Source: Flavobacterium sp. 245 (GTDB lineage Bacteria; Bacteroidota; Bacteroidia; Flavobacteriales; Flavobacteriaceae). Taken from it: 64,000 nt of DNA. The position numbers and the translations under genes are program-made. Shown one piece after another: positions 34,638-42,960 of this stretch. The notes below the pieces were generated by a model. The model was not told the DNA's origin, searched no databases, and worked only from the letters and a program-made list of their open reading frames with translations. The stretch's first letter is position 1, and every line of letters begins with the position of its first letter. The stretch lies in NCBI RefSeq assembly GCF_004362055.1, contig NZ_SNXB01000013.1:62001-126000 (forward strand), read 5' to 3'.

Positions 34638-37600
34638 TTAGAATGTAACTTTAAGATTAAAACCATATGATCTTCTAAATGGCAACGAACCATATTCAAA
34701 ACCTTGTCCATTTCCTGAAGTATACATAGACTCTGGATCAATGTTTGGCAAATCTTTGTTGAAAGTGAATAAGTTTCTTGCAAAAGCCGAAACGTAGATT
34801 GAGTTGATTTTTGCGCCGCCAAAAACACTTTTTGGTATTTGATATCCTAAACTTACCTCTCTCAATTTCACATAAGATGCATCATATATAAATGGCGCAG
34901 GAGTGTTATTGAAAACTGAAGTCCAGTAATCTTGCGGATTTACAGGAGTTGTATTTTTTACATAAACTGGATTAGCTTCAGTTCCTGTATTTACAACACC
35001 GTTAGCTACATAACCTCCTGTAGGAACCCAAGTTGCCTGACTGAAGTTAGGATCATTTGCAACTGCCTGAGCTCTTGCTGCATTATATGCATCCCTGCCT
35101 TCTGTAGTAACATCAAGAAGTCCTTTTTGTGCTGCAAGTGAATTGGTCATAGAATAAACATCCATTCCAAATTTCATATCAATTAAGAATTGTAATGTAA
35201 TTCCTTTATAAGAAAAACGATTTGTTAAACCTGCTGCCCAGTCTGGAAGACCTTTTCCTAAGGCAACTTTAGTATCTGTATATAAAGGTAAACCATTTGC
35301 TCCAACGATCATTTCTCCAGAAGCTGTTTTTTGGAAATCTTTACCAATTATAGTTCCGTATTGTCCTCCAACTTGTGCAACAATTGCGGCACCAGCCCAA
35401 CGAGCTTCAGAAATAGTGTAAGTATCAATATCTGGATGCAAAGAGATAATTGAGTTTTTGTTTTTTGAAAAGTTCAAATCAATTCCCCATTCAAAATCTT
35501 TCGTTTTTACAGGTGTTCCTGACAAGAAAATCTCAATACCTTCATTACGAAGTTTACCAGCATTTACTGAAATATATTCATATCCAGATGTTGCAGAAGA
35601 AGGCAAATCAATTGTTTGATCTGAAGTATCTTCACGATAAACTGTAATATCAGCTTTTAATCTATTTTTGAAGAAAGCCGTCTCAAGTCCAAACTCGACT
35701 CCTGTTTTAGACTGATAAGTCAAATTAGGATTTGGCGCTGCAGTATTTTTAATATTGACAACACTTCCTCCGTTATAAGAAGAATAGGTAGTATAATTTA
35801 AAGCATTTTTGTAAGCTCCCGGCGCATTTGAAACTTGTGCCCAAGATGCTCTAAATTTTCCATAAGAGAAAGTGTCACTTTGAATATCAAATGCATCAGA
35901 GAAAACAAAACCTAAAGAAGCAGCTGGATAAAAAGCATCTTTATTGATTACGCTGAACCAGTCGTTTCTTCCAGTAAACTCTGCATATAAATAGCCTTTA
36001 TAGTCAAACTTAGCAGAACCATAAACAGAATTTGTTCTTGTTTTAATATCAGATGGCGCATTTTCTGTTTGGTTAGAGAAGTTGCTGATATACTCTGTAC
36101 CCGGTTCAATAATATTTGTTCCGAATCTAGAATTTTGCTGTCTTCTAAAATCTCTTCTTCCCGTTCCTAAAATTCCAGAAAATGTCAAATCTGTAGCTAA
36201 TTTTATATCACTGAAAGTTGCAATAAAGTCAGTATTCATTTCCGAAACTGTAATGTTTTCTAATCCAAGATAACCAAGGTCTCTTCCTGGCCAAGTACTT
36301 CCTTTAGCCATAAAATCTTTAGAATTAAAATCATAAGTGTCTAAACCAGTTCTGAAAGTTAATCCTAGCCAATTTTTAACTTGGTAAGTTCCTGTAACAT
36401 TACCAATAAAACGGTTTTTTGTACTGGCATTATGATTTTCGTTTACAACCCAATACGGATTCAATAAATACACATTGTTATTCCACTGATACATTGAACC
36501 ATCTGCCGGATTTACAGAATTTTTAAGCCACGCCTGATCAATATTAGGTGCTAAACCGCTTAATGAATATCCAACGTTATTTGGTGAATCTCCCAAACCT
36601 GGTCTGTTATTAGTATTTTCAGCAATATAATTTACATTAGCATCCAAAGTAAATTTATCCGATTTAATAGTACCATTCAAGGTAGCGTTATTTCTTTCTA
36701 AACCTGACTCTGGAATCACGTCATCATTTTTAAGACTATTAAATCCAAAACGAACAAATGCATTATCACTTCCTGCCGAAAGCGCAATACCATTTGATAT
36801 TGTAACTCCCGTTTTAAAGAAATCTTGAATATTATTGTCTACTTTAGCATACGGTCTCATAGAACCATCAAATATTTTAACCTGCTGTCCTACCGTTTCT
36901 GAGAATTTTGGACCCCACGCATTAGTAGTGTATCCGTATATTTCAGTAGGCGCTTTTGTTGGATCTGGCAAAATTCCGTTTGTACCAGTACCATATTCAG
37001 TCTGATAATCATTGTATTTTGCATTTACTCTGTCAAAGCTCACACCACTTGTTAATTCTACCTGTAATTTTCCTTTACTTCCTTTTTTAGTCGTAACCAA
37101 GATTACACCGTTTAACGCTCTAGAACCATAAAGAGCCGCAGCCGCAGCACCTTTAAGCACTGTCAAACTCTCAATATCATTTGGGTTGATACTCGAAATA
37201 CCATCTCCACTGTCTCTTCCATCAAACCATTTACTGGTTGCCGCCTGATCATTATTCAAACCAGAGTTATCAATAGGAACACCATCTACAACATATAGTG
37301 GCTGGTTACTCTCACCTATACTAGATATACCTCTAATAATAACTCTTGTACTCCCTCCCACACCTGTTGCAGGAATAGATACATCAACACCAGCAACTTT
37401 ACCTGAAAGTGCTGTTGCTACGTTAGTTGTAATTACTTTGTTTAATTGATCTCCTTTAACATCCTGAACTGCATATCCCAGCTCTTTCTTTTGTCTCTTG
37501 ATACCTAATGCAGTAACAACTACTTCATTTAAGTTTTGTGCGTCTTGAGTCAGTACTACATTTACCGTAGCTGCTCCAGCAACTGTCACAGTTTTAGTCT

Positions 37601-37826
37601 TAATACCAATATACGAAAATACAAGCACATTTCCTGAAGATGCTTGAATCGTATAGTTACCGTCATAATCAGTTTGGGTCGCAGTTTTTGTACCCTGAAT
37701 GACAACACTCACTCCTGGCAGTGGCATTCCATTCTCATCGCTTACCAAACCTTTGATAGTTTTCACCTGTGCATCCATAAACTGCGTAGTGAGAAAAATC
37801 ACAAAGATTAATACAAATTGTTTCAT
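34638..37826 (-). CDS. SusC/RagA TonB-linked outer-membrane transporter (chitin locus, copy 2)
   Basis: 1062 residues. Order: signal (1-19), carboxypeptidase-like domain (LVSDENGMPLPGVSVVIQG), TonB plug (VIIRGISSIGESNQPLYVVDG) and a barrel ending NLKVTF with a terminal Phe. It is the first gene of the operon susC-susD-GH18 and is divergent from the two-component system. The 207-bp upstream gap carries the best copy of the 21-bp-period direct repeats. It probably imports longer or different chitin oligomers than copy 1, which is inference. Confidence 0.95.
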   Translation of the reverse strand: MKQFVLIFVIFLTTQFMDAQVKTIKGLVSDENGMPLPGVSVVIQGTKTATQTDYDGNYTIQASSGNVLVFSYIGIKTKTVTVAGAATVNVVLTQDAQNLNEVVVTALGIKRQKKELGYAVQDVKGDQLNKVITTNVATALSGKVAGVDVSIPATGVGGSTRVIIRGISSIGESNQPLYVVDGVPIDNSGLNNDQAATSKWFDGRDSGDGISSINPNDIESLTVLKGAAAAALYGSRALNGVILVTTKKGSKGKLQVELTSGVSFDRVNAKYNDYQTEYGTGTNGILPDPTKAPTEIYGYTTNAWGPKFSETVGQQVKIFDGSMRPYAKVDNNIQDFFKTGVTISNGIALSAGSDNAFVRFGFNSLKNDDVIPESGLERNNATLNGTIKSDKFTLDANVNYIAENTNNRPGLGDSPNNVGYSLSGLAPNIDQAWLKNSVNPADGSMYQWNNNVYLLNPYWVVNENHNASTKNRFIGNVTGTYQVKNWLGLTFRTGLDTYDFNSKDFMAKGSTWPGRDLGYLGLENITVSEMNTDFIATFSDIKLATDLTFSGILGTGRRDFRRQQNSRFGTNIIEPGTEYISNFSNQTENAPSDIKTRTNSVYGSAKFDYKGYLYAEFTGRNDWFSVINKDAFYPAASLGFVFSDAFDIQSDTFSYGKFRASWAQVSNAPGAYKNALNYTTYSSYNGGSVVNIKNTAAPNPNLTYQSKTGVEFGLETAFFKNRLKADITVYREDTSDQTIDLPSSATSGYEYISVNAGKLRNEGIEIFLSGTPVKTKDFEWGIDLNFSKNKNSIISLHPDIDTYTISEARWAGAAIVAQVGGQYGTIIGKDFQKTASGEMIVGANGLPLYTDTKVALGKGLPDWAAGLTNRFSYKGITLQFLIDMKFGMDVYSMTNSLAAQKGLLDVTTEGRDAYNAARAQAVANDPNFSQATWVPTGGYVANGVVNTGTEANPVYVKNTTPVNPQDYWTSVFNNTPAPFIYDASYVKLREVSLGYQIPKSVFGGAKINSIYVSAFARNLFTFNKDLPNIDPESMYTSGNGQGFEYGSLPFRRSYGFNLKVTF

Positions 37827-37854
37827 TTTTTCATGGTTTTTTTTAGTTATGCGA

Positions 37855-37925
37855 TAAATTTATTGTTAATTTTAACATAAATAAAACAATTTAAACAAAC
37901 AGCATGAAACTTTAAACAAACGACA
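37855..37925 (-). promoter_or_regulatory. susC-2 promoter with putative LytTR direct repeats
   Basis: On the + strand: TTTAAACAAACAGCA (37890-37904) and TTTAAACAAACGACA (37911-37925), period exactly 21 bp, 13 of 15 bases equal between the copies. The -7-like TAAATTTA (37855-37862) is 27 bp away, the same spacing as at susC-1. The similarity with susC-1 continues to about 37964 (CATTCAA, CGAAAACGTT). Confidence 0.75.
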
Positions 37926-38033
37926 CAAATCATTCAACATTATGTTTTACGAAAACGTTGTACCAATGAAATAAAATATCATTTTACTTTTTTTACATTT
38001 TTTTATTCAAAAGAATTGCGTTTTAACTTCTAA

Positions 38034-39149
38034 TTGTTTAAAGTTGCACAAGAATTACAAAGTTGCGCAACAAAAGCTAAACCCCAAGAAACTAAGTTGA
38101 ACGAAATTCAAAAATTAAAATTTGACATCAAACTTCAAAATCATATTTGGTTTTGGGGCATCTATTTTACTTTAAACTTTTTAAGGTGGGGTGCTTATTT
38201 TAATGATTACCCTTATTCCTTCAAATCAAACCTCATTGAGTTTTCATTAGTCATACCTTTAGTATATTTCAATTTGTTTGTCTTAGTCCCGCGATTTGTC
38301 CTCAAACAAAAATACATCCTATATACGCTTTTGCTTTTGCTAAGCTTATTTGCAATGTATTTATGCAAGACCGCTCTTACCTATTATATTATATCCGAAA
38401 ATATTTGGCCCGAAGCCAATCGAGAATACCACCCGTTTGAGATTAATCATATTGTAGCCGTTTGTATTGGAGAACTTTACGTTTTAGCAATGGCTTCATC
38501 GGTTTACCTTACTTTAACTTGGCTGAGAGAGCGTGAAAGAAACAGATCGTTAAGAGAAAATCAATTCAAAATCAAATTAAAGTATCTTGAAAATCAAATT
38601 CAGCCACATTTCTTTTTTAACACTTTAAACAACCTATACGCTTTATCGCTAGAATCTTCAAATAAAGTTCCAGATGTTATCATTAAATTATCAAATTTGA
38701 TGGAATATGTTTTATATGATGTAAAAGGAACCAAATTTGTTCCACTTATAAAAGAAATAGATTATATTCAAAATTACATCGAAATCGAAAAGCTTCGTTT
38801 TGAAAATGTGGAAGTTACCATAAATTTAGAATCAAATATTGAGGACATTGTTGTACCACCGTTAATATTTATTTCATTGGTTGAGAACGCCTTTAAACAT
38901 GGCGGTTTAAACAATCGAAACTTAAAAATTAAGATCAATTGTAAAGTTATCGACAATAAATTGTTAGATTTTGAAATCCTAAATAATTTTGTAATTTCAC
39001 AAAATCTTAATCAAAAAGGAGGGATTGGTTTAATCAATACTAAGAAAAGATTAAAGTTGATTTACAAGAATAACTTTAGCATAAAACAGTCAACAAAACT
39101 AAACTACTATATAATCCGTTTGCAAATACCTATTCATAATGAAGATTAA
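38034..39149 (+). CDS. LytS-type sensor histidine kinase
   Basis: Up to 371 residues. Four membrane helices (about 36-165) precede a His_kinase (PF06580) domain with LENQIQPHFFFNTLNNLY (phospho-acceptor His about 197) and an HATPase region (FISLVENAFKHG, then GGIGLINTKKRL). There is no ATG near the 5' end: TTG 38034 or TTG 38097 must serve, and the exact start is unsure. It overlaps the LytTR regulator by 11 bp, so they form one two-component system. It has no large periplasmic sensor domain, so it probably senses via its membrane part or a partner. Confidence 0.9.
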   Translation: MFKVAQELQSCATKAKPQETKLNEIQKLKFDIKLQNHIWFWGIYFTLNFLRWGAYFNDYPYSFKSNLIEFSLVIPLVYFNLFVLVPRFVLKQKYILYTLLLLLSLFAMYLCKTALTYYIISENIWPEANREYHPFEINHIVAVCIGELYVLAMASSVYLTLTWLRERERNRSLRENQFKIKLKYLENQIQPHFFFNTLNNLYALSLESSNKVPDVIIKLSNLMEYVLYDVKGTKFVPLIKEIDYIQNYIEIEKLRFENVEVTINLESNIEDIVVPPLIFISLVENAFKHGGLNNRNLKIKINCKVIDNKLLDFEILNNFVISQNLNQKGGIGLINTKKRLKLIYKNNFSIKQSTKLNYYIIRLQIPIHNED

Positions 39150-39840
39150 ATGCGTTTTGATCGACGATGAACCATTAGCTATCAAAGTCCTGCAAAATTA
39201 CTTTAGTAATTTTACAGATTTTGAAGTTGTTGCTACATTCAATAATTCTTTAGAGGCACTCGATTTTATAAACAGTACCCCTGTCGATGCTGTGTTTTTA
39301 GACATCAATATGCCAATGATGACCGGATTTGAATTGATCAGTCTTATCGAGAACAAAACCAAAGTAATTATCACAACCGCTTTTAGAGAATTTGCTGCCG
39401 AAAGTTATGATCTTGATGTTCTAGATTATTTAGTAAAACCAATTCCGCTTCCTAGATTCATAAAATGTATTAATAAAATCACTACTGAGTTCAACCTTAA
39501 AAACAATATTAAAGTTGAAACAACAAAAGGTGATTCACATATTTTTATCAAAGTCGATAAAAAGATGATGAAAATTAATATCGAAGAAATATTATTTGTC
39601 GAGGGAATGAAAGAATACATAAAAGTAGTAACTCCAGACAAAACCTATATTACCCATAAATCATTAACTTCTTTATCTGAAGAATTACCCGCCGACCGCT
39701 TTTTACGTATACATAAATCATACGTTATTGCCTTAAACAAGGTAAAATCGATCGAAGGAAACCGTATTCAAATACAATCCTATACTATTCCAATTGGCAG
39801 AAACTACAGTAAGGATGTAAAAAACAAAATATTGGAATAA
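39139..39840 (+). CDS. LytTR-family response regulator
   Basis: 233 residues. Receiver domain (1-118) with the acidic pocket CVLIDDEPLA, the phospho-acceptor Asp in VFLDINMPMM (about D54) and Lys in LVKPI. LytTR DNA-binding domain (about 130-233: IFIKVDKKMMKINIEEILFVEG, FLRIHKSYVIAL, IPIGRNY). LytTR proteins bind pairs of about 9-bp direct repeats roughly 21 bp apart. Exactly such pairs occur before both susC genes and the MFS gene, so this is the probable activator of the chitin locus. Confidence 0.94.
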   Translation: MKIKCVLIDDEPLAIKVLQNYFSNFTDFEVVATFNNSLEALDFINSTPVDAVFLDINMPMMTGFELISLIENKTKVIITTAFREFAAESYDLDVLDYLVKPIPLPRFIKCINKITTEFNLKNNIKVETTKGDSHIFIKVDKKMMKINIEEILFVEGMKEYIKVVTPDKTYITHKSLTSLSEELPADRFLRIHKSYVIALNKVKSIEGNRIQIQSYTIPIGRNYSKDVKNKILE

Positions 39841-39884
39841 ATCCTACTTCACATTTCATTTTCTAACTAAGTTAAAACTAACAC

Positions 39885-39949
39885 ATTGTTGAAAAAATGA
39901 TGCTGTTTGTTTAAATTTAACATTATTTGTGTCTTTTTATTTTTTTTTG
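39885..39949 (+). promoter_or_regulatory. MFS transporter promoter with putative LytTR direct repeats
   Basis: ATTGTTGAAA (39885-39894) and TTTGTTTAAA (39906-39915) have a 21-bp period; the second extends to TGCTGTTTGTTTAAA from 39901. It has the same sequence and orientation relative to the gene as at the susC promoters. A -7-like TTTTTTTG (39942-39949) follows after 26 bp. Confidence 0.68.
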
Positions 39950-40017
39950 CTATTCGTAACAAATATATTTACGGTCTTCAAAAAACAATATAATAAAAAA
40001 TTAACCTTATTACAGTT

Positions 40018-41472
40018 ATGAGTTCAGAAAATCTACAAACCAAGTGGGGACAGTTTATCCCATTGGTAATCGTATTCTTCTTTTGGGGATTTGTTGCAGC
40101 CAGCAATGATATCTTAATTCCCGTTTTTAAAACAGCATTTCATTTATCACAAGGTGAAAGTCAATTAGTATCGTTAGCTTTTTACATTGCGTATACAGTT
40201 GGATCCTTGATCTACATGGGAATTTCAGTTTTAATCAAAGAAGACTTAGTAAATAAAATAGGATACAAAAATGGTCTTTCATTAGGTTTGCTAATTTCTG
40301 CATTTGGAACATTATTATTTTATCCTGCAGCAAACACAGGATCTTTTCCTTTAATGTTATCAGGATTATTCATTGTAGCACTTGGTTTCTCATTACAGCA
40401 AACTGTTGCAAATCCATTAGCAATTGCTTTAGGACCAATCGCAACAGGATCTCAAAGATTAACATTAGCTGGAGGAATTAACAATTTAGGAACCACCATT
40501 GGACCATTAATTGTAACTTTTGCAATTTTCGGATCAAGCACTGGAGCATCTACTTTAAGCATTGAAAGTGTAAAAATTCCTTATTTAATACTTGGTTTAG
40601 CATTTTTATTAGTTGCTATTTTATTAAAATTCTCTTCATTGCCAGACAAACCTGCTTTAATTGAAGAAGAAATTGCTGCAGAAGGCTCAAACGCAAAAAA
40701 ATCTGCATTACAATATCCGCAATTAGTAATGGGAATGATCGCAATCTTCCTTTATGTTGGTGTTGAAGTTTCAACAGCAAGTAATTTACCTGCTTACATG
40801 GAATCTATCATCAACTTAAAAACAGGCGTTCTTTATACATTACAAGAAATTTCTCCTTACATATCTCTTTACTGGGCGAGTTTAATGATCGGCCGTTGGA
40901 CAGGAGCTATCGAAGCTTTTACAGACAAAGCAAGTTTACAGCAAATATTGCGTTTCGTTGCACCTTATTTGGCTTTTGGAGTTTTCTTAGCTGTAAATGC
41001 TATTGCAAAACACGATTTAACGCCATTTTACATCTATGGTTTAATCATTTTAGTATTAATTGCCGCAGATATTGCTAGTAAAGGAAATCCTGCTAGAATG
41101 TTGCTTATCTTTTCAGTATTAGGAATCGTAGCTTTAGCTGTTGGAATGTCAACTAGCGGAATCGTTAGTATATATGCTTTTACAAGTGTTGGATTATTCT
41201 GTAGTACGCTTTGGCCGTGTATCTTTACTTTAGCAGTAAGCGGATTAGGAAAAAATACAAGCCAAGGAAGCAGCTTCTTAATTATGATGATTATGGGTGG
41301 TGGTGTTGTCAGCTGGTTACAAGGTTTTGTTTCTGAGTCTATCGGTATCCACGCTAGTTATGTAGTAGGAGTTTTATGTTTTGCATACTTAGCATTTTAT
41401 GCATGGAGCGTTAGTTCAATCCTTAAAAAACAAGGAATCAGTTTTGACAAAAAACTTTCTGGTGGTCACTAA
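40018..41472 (+). CDS. Sugar MFS transporter (FucP/NagP-like)
   Basis: 484 residues, about 12 membrane helices. The N-terminus has the FucP-family pattern FFFWGFVAASNDILIPVFK and QQTVANPLAIALGP. It lies at the end of a chitin locus, downstream of the LytS/LytTR pair. The best substrate guess is N-acetylglucosamine, as for NagP-type permeases; this is by context. It is transcribed from its own promoter with the LytTR-like repeats and ends at a strong terminator. Confidence 0.91.
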   Translation: MSSENLQTKWGQFIPLVIVFFFWGFVAASNDILIPVFKTAFHLSQGESQLVSLAFYIAYTVGSLIYMGISVLIKEDLVNKIGYKNGLSLGLLISAFGTLLFYPAANTGSFPLMLSGLFIVALGFSLQQTVANPLAIALGPIATGSQRLTLAGGINNLGTTIGPLIVTFAIFGSSTGASTLSIESVKIPYLILGLAFLLVAILLKFSSLPDKPALIEEEIAAEGSNAKKSALQYPQLVMGMIAIFLYVGVEVSTASNLPAYMESIINLKTGVLYTLQEISPYISLYWASLMIGRWTGAIEAFTDKASLQQILRFVAPYLAFGVFLAVNAIAKHDLTPFYIYGLIILVLIAADIASKGNPARMLLIFSVLGIVALAVGMSTSGIVSIYAFTSVGLFCSTLWPCIFTLAVSGLGKNTSQGSSFLIMMIMGGGVVSWLQGFVSESIGIHASYVVGVLCFAYLAFYAWSVSSILKKQGISFDKKLSGGH

Positions 41473-41490
41473 AATTCAGAAATTTTAAAT

Positions 41491-41531
41491 AAAAAAAGTC
41501 CCGTTTTATAATTTAAAACGGGACTTTTTTA
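41491..41531 (+). terminator. Terminator of MFS transporter gene
   Basis: AAAAAAAGTCCCGTTTTA pairs with TAAAACGGGACTTTTTT around a 5-nt loop and is followed by Ts. It is A/T-symmetrical, so it is probably bidirectional for the convergent gene at 41546. Confidence 0.92.
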
Positions 41532-41545
41532 TTTAATCACAATTT

Positions 41546-42043
41546 TTATTTCGCTGTAATAATCGCATTTAAATTCTTTTTAAAAATTGCTTTATTCTGA
41601 TCCGATAATTTGTAAACAACATCTTTGTCTGCATGTACAATAATTTTATCAATATTAGCTTCTAAAAGCGCTTTAGGATCTTTAATTTTCAAAGTACAGG
41701 CGCCATCAAAAAAACCATCATCCTCAATTATTTTTTTTGCTTCAATAATAGTTCCATCATTCAACACAGCCGAAATGGTCATTTCTTTATTCAGCGTCTT
41801 CGAATAAAAACCATCCATTACCAGTAATAAACGATATGAATTTTTAAGTTCTGGCCCTTTGAACTCATGCCTGGTAATATTATAACGCAGACCTTTTGCC
41901 AGAGTCTGAAATTCGGTCGTACAATCCAGTTCATAAGTGGCTACGTCGCCAGCCTCATTAACACTGGTCAAAACTTTGGCTGCTTGGGCATTTATAGATA
42001 AAGTTACAGCAAAAAACGAAACTAAAACTAAGATGATTTTCAT
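41546..42043 (-). CDS. Secreted protein of unknown function
   Basis: 165 residues with a signal peptide (MKIILVLVSFFAVTLSINAQA, cleavage about residue 19-21). The mature protein has one Cys near the start (DCTTEFQ) and another in DGACTLKI, possibly one disulfide, and a mixed alpha/beta pattern. No family is recognised. It is convergent with the MFS gene, and the terminator between them could serve both. It is separated from the upstream aldolase gene by that gene's terminator, so it is a single-gene unit. Confidence 0.68.
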   Translation of the reverse strand: MKIILVLVSFFAVTLSINAQAAKVLTSVNEAGDVATYELDCTTEFQTLAKGLRYNITRHEFKGPELKNSYRLLLVMDGFYSKTLNKEMTISAVLNDGTIIEAKKIIEDDGFFDGACTLKIKDPKALLEANIDKIIVHADKDVVYKLSDQNKAIFKKNLNAIITAK

Positions 42044-42074
42044 AAATATTTCTTTTTACGTTTACATAAAAGTA

Positions 42075-42112
42075 AAAAAAAATCGCCTTTTTTATTAAAA
42101 AAAGACGATTTA
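42075..42112 (-). terminator. Terminator of the transaldolase-like gene
   Basis: Read on the minus strand, AAATCGTCTTTTTT pairs with AAAAAAGGCGATTT (one G-U pair) and is followed by a T-run, 20 nt after the stop. Confidence 0.75.
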
Positions 42113-42133
42113 ATATTTATAAGAATCTGATTA

Positions 42134-42790
42134 TTACTTATTTCCTTTTTCGAAATCAGCTACAAACTGAGCTAATCCTATATCAGTTAAAGGATGTTTC
42201 AATAAACCAGTAATTGCAGATAATGGTCCAGTCATAACATCGGCACCGATTTTTGCACAGTTTACAATATGCATTGTGTGACGCACAGAAGCTGCCAAGA
42301 TTTGAGTCTCGTAACCATAGTTATCATAAATCTCTCTAATTTCCTGAATTAAATTCAAACCATCAGTCGAGATATCATCTAAACGTCCAACAAACGGAGA
42401 AACATAAGTTGCTCCTGCTTTTGCAGCCAATAAAGCCTGTCCTGCAGAAAAAACAAGCGTTACATTTGTTTTAATTCCTTTATCCGAAAAATATTTTGCA
42501 GCCATAACACCTTCTTTGGTCATCGGCAATTTTACTACGATTTGATCGTGCAATTCAGCTAATTCTTCACCTTCTTTGATCATTCCATCAAAATCCAATG
42601 CATTAACTTCAGCACTTACATCACCTTCCACAAGATTACAAATGTCAACATAATGCTTTAAAATGTTGTTCTTACCAGTAATCCCTTCTTTAGCCATCAA
42701 CGATGGATTTGTTGTTACACCATCCAAAACACCTAAAGCTTGTGCTTCTTTAATTTGAGCTAAATTAGCTGTATCAATAAAAAATTTCAT
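42134..42790 (-). CDS. fsa: Fructose-6-phosphate aldolase / transaldolase (TalC/MipB family)
   Basis: 218 residues, the short TalC/FSA length. It begins MKFFIDTANLAQIKEAQALG, with GVTTNPSLMAKEG, the Schiff-base Lys region KTNVTLVFSAGQALLAAKAGATYVSPFVGR (catalytic Lys in the IKTNVTLVFS strand by family alignment) and TQILAASVRH. Members act as transaldolase or fructose-6-phosphate aldolase, and sequence alone does not decide between them. It has its own terminator. A palindromic repeat element lies upstream. Confidence 0.93.
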   Translation of the reverse strand: MKFFIDTANLAQIKEAQALGVLDGVTTNPSLMAKEGITGKNNILKHYVDICNLVEGDVSAEVNALDFDGMIKEGEELAELHDQIVVKLPMTKEGVMAAKYFSDKGIKTNVTLVFSAGQALLAAKAGATYVSPFVGRLDDISTDGLNLIQEIREIYDNYGYETQILAASVRHTMHIVNCAKIGADVMTGPLSAITGLLKHPLTDIGLAQFVADFEKGNK

Positions 42791-42831
42791 AATTTATATA
42801 TTTATAATTGTGTTGAACATTATCAGGGCGT

Positions 42832-42938
42832 GACCTTATTTACAAAAGGCGCACTCAGCAAGCAGCTTATACGCGCCTTCTGCAAATAAGGTCGGGCTAT
42901 ACGCACTACTTCGGTAGTTAGCTTCTATCCCTCACGCA
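42832..42938. repeat. Composite palindromic intergenic element
   Basis: An outer inverted repeat (GACCTTATTTACAAAAGGCGC at 42832-42852, its complement at 42873-42893, 19 of 21 paired) is followed by GGGCTATACGC-[ACTACTTCGGTAGT]-TAGCTTCTATCCCTCACGC, arms around a small TTCG hairpin. The second part has the same architecture as the element at 59431-59510. Confidence 0.72.
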
Positions 42939-42960
42939 AACTCAGCTGCAAAATTACAAC

